From Desulfobacteraceae bacterium (GTDB lineage: Bacteria > Desulfobacterota > Desulfobacteria > Desulfobacterales > Desulfosarcinaceae): a DNA stretch of 10,066 bases. The position numbers were made by a program, and so were the translations under genes. The stretch lies in contig JALVQM010000425.1 of assembly GCA_027025615.1 (NCBI GenBank), positions 1-10,066 of the forward strand, written 5' to 3'. Of this stretch, positions 7,371 to 10,066 are shown piece by piece. Every line of letters starts with the position of its first letter. Positions within the stretch are counted from its first letter, which is position 1. The notes below the pieces were generated by a model. That model was not told the DNA's origin and did no database searches. It was given only the letters and a program-made list of their open reading frames with translations.

Positions 7371-8951
7371 TCAAAACTCCAGCGGGATAACGGATTTTAC
7401 AGTCCGCAACCCCCGCAATTCCTCGATTACAGAATCTGGAATGGGAGTATCGGTGGTCAGGAAAATTATATTGCGATCACCTTCTTCTTCCTGGCCTACC
7501 TGCATCCGGCCAATATTCAGGTTGTGCCTGCCCAGGGTTGTTCCAATTTCACCAATTGAACCCGGTACGTCATGGTTGTGGATCAAGGCCATGTGACCTG
7601 AAGGTATCATTTCCAGGCGGAACTTGTTGATCTTGACAATGCGGGGATCCTGTTTGCCAAAAAGAGTCCCTGAAACGACATTTTCCATCTCGGTAGTCAC
7701 CACCTTGGCTGTCAGCAGGTTGAGGTAATCCTCTGATTCTGAGCTGGCAGACTCGGAAATCTTGATGCCCCTGTCCTTGGCCAGGACCTGGGCATTAACG
7801 AAATTTACCACGTCCTTGACCATGGGGGTCAACAGACCTTTGATCAAGGCAGTTGTTACCGGAGTCATGTCAAGATCCTGGAAATCGCCATTGTACTCGA
7901 TAACAACTTCTTTGGGCGGCCCCTGGATCATCTGTGCCTGCAGCAGCCCCATCTGCTCGGCCAGGGCCAGGTAAGGTCCGATTTTCTTTAGCAGCTCGCC
8001 GGTAACCGACGGCACGTTGACGGCATTGACCACGGTACCGTTCTTGAGGTAATCGATGATCTGCTCGGCAACCATCAGGGCCACGTTGGTCTGGGCCTCG
8101 AGGGTGGAAGCCCCCAAGTGAGGAGTACAGACAACCCGGTCAAGCTCCAGGAGGGGGATCAACCCCGGCGGCTCGGTGGTAAAAACATCCAGGGCAGCCC
8201 CGGCGACCTTACCTGAAACAAGGGCTTCATACAGATCGTCTTCAACCACTATCCCGCCTCGGGCGCAGTTGATCAACATCACGCCGTCCTTCATTTTGGC
8301 AATAGCTTCCTTGTTGATCAGGCCCAGGGTGCTCTTCATCTTGGGCACATGGATCGTGATGTAATCCGAGCGGCTCAGCAGTTGGTCGAAGGTAACACTT
8401 TCAAAGCCGGCCTTTTCAACCTTTTCCGGGGTAACAAAGGGATCGTGTACGATGACCCGCATCTTCAGCCCCCGGGCCCGGTCAGCTACAATCGACCCTA
8501 TTTTCCCGAAACCGACCACCCCCAGGGTCTTGTTATACACTTCCCGGCCCTGTAGTTTCTTTTTGTCCCAACGGCCGGCTTTAAGGGACATGGTACCGGC
8601 TGGTATATTGCGGCTCAAAGCCAGCATCATGGCAATGGCGTGTTCCGCGGTAGTTACCACGTTGCCGGTGGGCGTGTTCATGACAACGATACCCCGCTTG
8701 GTGGCTGCCGGGATATCCACGTTATCCAATCCGATGCCCGCCCGGCCTACAACTTTGAGGTTTTCCGCAGCCTCCAGCAAATCTTCGGTCACCTTGGTTG
8801 CGCTGCGAATGACCAGGGCATCGTAAGAACCGATTTTTTCCTTGAGCTGCTCCGGTGACAAGCCGGTATCCACGTCGACCTCTATCCCTCCGGCCTGGTT
8901 AAACATATCAATTCCCACCTGTCCAATGTTGTCACTGATCAATACCTTCAT
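7371..8951 (-). CDS. serA: D-3-phosphoglycerate dehydrogenase, long form with ASB and ACT domains
   Basis: SerA oxidises 3-phosphoglycerate to 3-phosphohydroxypyruvate with NAD+, the first step of serine synthesis. The 526-residue protein has a split substrate domain (1-~100 and ~285-315), a Rossmann NAD domain with GFGKIG (147-152) and Asp170 after the second strand, and catalytic Arg231 (CARGG), Glu260 (TTEPP) and His278 (TPHLG). It continues with an allosteric substrate-binding domain (about 320-450) and a C-terminal ACT domain (about 454-526, HNHDVPGSIGEIG), the serine-sensing module of the family. This is the long form, as in Mycobacterium and Bacillus. I start it at the ATG at 8951, since AGAGGTG (8964-8958) is six bases upstream and MKVLISDNIG is the normal beginning. 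The frame stays open up to a TTG at 9056, but the extra 35 residues look like untranslated leader. Feedback inhibition by serine is expected from the domains, not shown. Confidence 0.97.
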   Translation of the reverse strand: MKVLISDNIGQVGIDMFNQAGGIEVDVDTGLSPEQLKEKIGSYDALVIRSATKVTEDLLEAAENLKVVGRAGIGLDNVDIPAATKRGIVVMNTPTGNVVTTAEHAIAMMLALSRNIPAGTMSLKAGRWDKKKLQGREVYNKTLGVVGFGKIGSIVADRARGLKMRVIVHDPFVTPEKVEKAGFESVTFDQLLSRSDYITIHVPKMKSTLGLINKEAIAKMKDGVMLINCARGGIVVEDDLYEALVSGKVAGAALDVFTTEPPGLIPLLELDRVVCTPHLGASTLEAQTNVALMVAEQIIDYLKNGTVVNAVNVPSVTGELLKKIGPYLALAEQMGLLQAQMIQGPPKEVVIEYNGDFQDLDMTPVTTALIKGLLTPMVKDVVNFVNAQVLAKDRGIKISESASSESEDYLNLLTAKVVTTEMENVVSGTLFGKQDPRIVKINKFRLEMIPSGHMALIHNHDVPGSIGEIGTTLGRHNLNIGRMQVGQEEEGDRNIIFLTTDTPIPDSVIEELRGLRTVKSVIPLEF

Positions 8952-9133
8952 AACTTTCACCTCTTTGTGCAAATTGTGATCACTAACCAGTGCCACCGCA
9001 GCCAAACCAAAGCCCGGGTGGATTTGGATCTTGCCTGTTTCTTTCATGTTTCGCAATACCGGTCAGCAGGCAGGCGGCCGAAATCATCTCAATGGCTTAC
9101 CTGGAGCAGGATCGGCCCATTGCGGATCGCGCA

Positions 9134-9162
9134 ATATTAAATAAATTGAGGCGGCGATTCAA
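9134..9162 (-). promoter_or_regulatory. Candidate promoter for serA
   Basis: On the minus strand TTGAAT (9162-9157), a 17-base spacer and TAATAT (9139-9134) form a moderate sigma-70-type match, four of six positions in each box, within the most AT-rich part of the gap. Transcription would start near 9127, leaving a leader of about 175 nt before the serA ATG. It is the only reasonable candidate I see upstream of serA. Confidence 0.5.
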
Positions 9163-9190
9163 CCCTAAAGTATTTTATTAACAAGGCCTG

Positions 9191-9219
9191 TTGACCTTAA
9201 AACTTCGGTCTGTTATCAG
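9191..9219 (+). promoter_or_regulatory. Candidate promoter for the acyl-CoA synthetase gene
   Basis: TTGACC (9191-9196; five of six), a 17-base spacer and TATCAG (9214-9219; four of six) point rightward. Transcription would start near 9226, about 60 bases before the ATG at 9287. Within the spacer GACC and GGTC form a short inverted repeat (9193-9196 and 9207-9210), which could be incidental or part of an operator. Confidence 0.5.
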
Positions 9220-9286
9220 CTGCTCTTTGTCAATCAGCAGGTCAGGCGACATTTTTTTGGGTTTTCACCATTAGGAGTTCATAATC

Positions 9287-10066
9287 ATGCTCATCACCGA
9301 AATACTGGCACGTAACGCGCGGATGTATCCCGACCAGGTGGCCCTGGTTGAAAGAGACCCTGCACAGGCCAGGCGTACCGAACTTACATGGAATCAATTC
9401 GCCTGCAATGCCAACCGGTTGTCACAGGCCCTGCTGGCCAGGGGAATAACCAGGGGCGAGCGGGTAGTTCTCCTGATGACCAACTGTCTCGACTGGCTGC
9501 CGATTTATTTCGGCATCCTGGCCACCGGAGCCTGGGCCGTGCCCTTGAATTTCAGGTTCACCGCCGACACCATTGCACAGTGCGCGGCCACTGCCCAGGC
9601 CAGAGTTATTATTTTCGGCCCTGAATTCATCAGGCGCATCGACTCTGTCAAAGACAGGCTGGATCGACATGCAAGCCACTACATTTTTGCCGGTCCGGAA
9701 GACCAATGTCCGCAGTATGCCGAGCTTTACTCGAAGCTGATCGCAGCTCATAGCCCTGAGCCGCCCAAGGTAACACTCCAGCTTGCCGATGAAGCCGCCT
9801 TGTACTTCACCTCCGGTACTACCGGCAAGCCCAAGGCCGTTTTGTTAACCCAGCGTAACCTGGAATCTGCCTGTTACGTTGAAAACAACCACCACAGAAT
9901 AACCCATGGAGACAACTTCCTCTGTATCCCTCCTCTTTACCATACCGGCGCAAAAATGCACTGGTTCGGCAACCTGCTCGTAGGCGCCAGGGCGGTAATC
10001 CTTAAAGGTGTCGAGCCGCGCTGGATCCTTGAGGCCATTTCCGAGGAGCAGGTCACAGTAGTTTGG
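9287..10066 (+). CDS. AMP-forming acyl-CoA synthetase (ANL superfamily), C-terminus cut by window edge
   Basis: Enzymes of this superfamily activate a carboxylic acid with ATP to an acyl-adenylate and usually transfer it to CoA. The first 260 residues are visible. They run from MLITEILARNARMYPDQVAL, a standard N-terminus, through RGERVVLLMTNCLDWLPIYF and GILATGAWAVPLNFRF, to the AMP/ATP phosphate-binding loop YFTSGTTGKPK (173-183) and IPPLYHTGAKMHWFGNLLVG. The ATG at 9287 is preceded by AGGAG (9273-9277) with nine bases between. The substrate cannot be read from this part: the acyl pocket and the C-terminal motifs, including the catalytic Lys, lie beyond the window. The family resembles medium- to long-chain fatty-acyl or aryl-CoA ligases. 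It is divergent from serA and shares no obvious pathway with the minus-strand genes, so it probably starts a separate lipid or acid catabolism unit. Confidence 0.9.
   Translation, partial: MLITEILARNARMYPDQVALVERDPAQARRTELTWNQFACNANRLSQALLARGITRGERVVLLMTNCLDWLPIYFGILATGAWAVPLNFRFTADTIAQCAATAQARVIIFGPEFIRRIDSVKDRLDRHASHYIFAGPEDQCPQYAELYSKLIAAHSPEPPKVTLQLADEAALYFTSGTTGKPKAVLLTQRNLESACYVENNHHRITHGDNFLCIPPLYHTGAKMHWFGNLLVGARAVILKGVEPRWILEAISEEQVTVVW

Larger units (their letters stand above)
8952..9286. other. Divergent intergenic region between serA and the acyl-CoA synthetase gene
   Basis: These 335 bases hold no convincing gene. The part next to serA (8952-9127) would be its leader, about 175 nt. 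The part near 9120-9180 is AT-rich, and 9191-9245 contains a plausible plus-strand promoter plus short repeats (TTGACC at 9191, an inverted GGTCA at 9241-9245 region, and two copies of ATCAGC). I recognise no riboswitch, T-box or named operator. A plus-strand 63-codon frame from a GTG at 8990 lacks a ribosome binding site and overlaps both the serA leader and the proposed serA promoter. Confidence 0.6.

Noticed and set aside
8990..9181. A plus-strand GTG-initiated frame of 63 codons in the serA upstream gap.
   Set aside because: No ribosome binding site, low-complexity composition and overlap with the proposed serA leader and promoter.

Overview
The window holds a conserved bacterial housekeeping block. 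Nine protein genes and one tRNA gene lie on the minus strand, and one gene at the right edge diverges on the plus strand. The gene set suggests the Deltaproteobacteria (Desulfobacterota): a carD regulator, pth, rplY of the long CTC type, prs, a tRNA-Gln, ispE and a small DUF1844 gene, together with a membrane pyrophosphatase and a three-domain serA. This placement is inferred from gene content and order, without a database search. All genes look intact, and base composition looks even, with no sign of recent transfer, phage, insertion sequence or CRISPR.

Layout in minus-strand transcription order: serA (8951 to 7371, serine synthesis), DUF1844 gene (7337 to 7080), ispE (7078 to 6203, isoprenoid precursors), tRNA-Gln UUG (6131 to 6057), prs (5942 to 4989, PRPP), rplY/ctc (4966 to 4316, ribosomal protein bL25), pth (4260 to 3658, peptidyl-tRNA hydrolase) and hppA (3626 to 1614, proton-pumping pyrophosphatase). 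A strong hairpin plus U-run ends this run at 1549-1585. The carD promoter begins almost at the same point and serves carD (1465 to 950) and probably an RluD-type pseudouridine synthase (893 to beyond position 1, truncated by the window). On the plus strand an acyl-CoA synthetase-like gene starts at 9287 and runs off the right edge.

Tight spacing, a near-abutting junction (DUF1844/ispE) and in-run ribosome binding sites suggest that serA to hppA is one long transcriptional run or a few overlapping units. The shared themes are translation (tRNA-Gln, bL25, Pth, RluD), precursor supply (PRPP, CDP-ME, serine) and recovery of energy from the pyrophosphate that biosynthesis releases (HppA). Initiation codons are varied: TTG for rplY and ispE, GTG for prs, ATG for most others. 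In several cases the ribosome binding site points to a start downstream of the longest reading frame (hppA, rplY, prs, serA).

I found no clear evidence of an undescribed system. The points most worth a second look are the hairpins on both sides of the tRNA-Gln gene, the K+-independent pyrophosphatase placed next to pth, the conserved but uncharacterised DUF1844 gene tied to ispE, and the roughly 175-nt serA leader.
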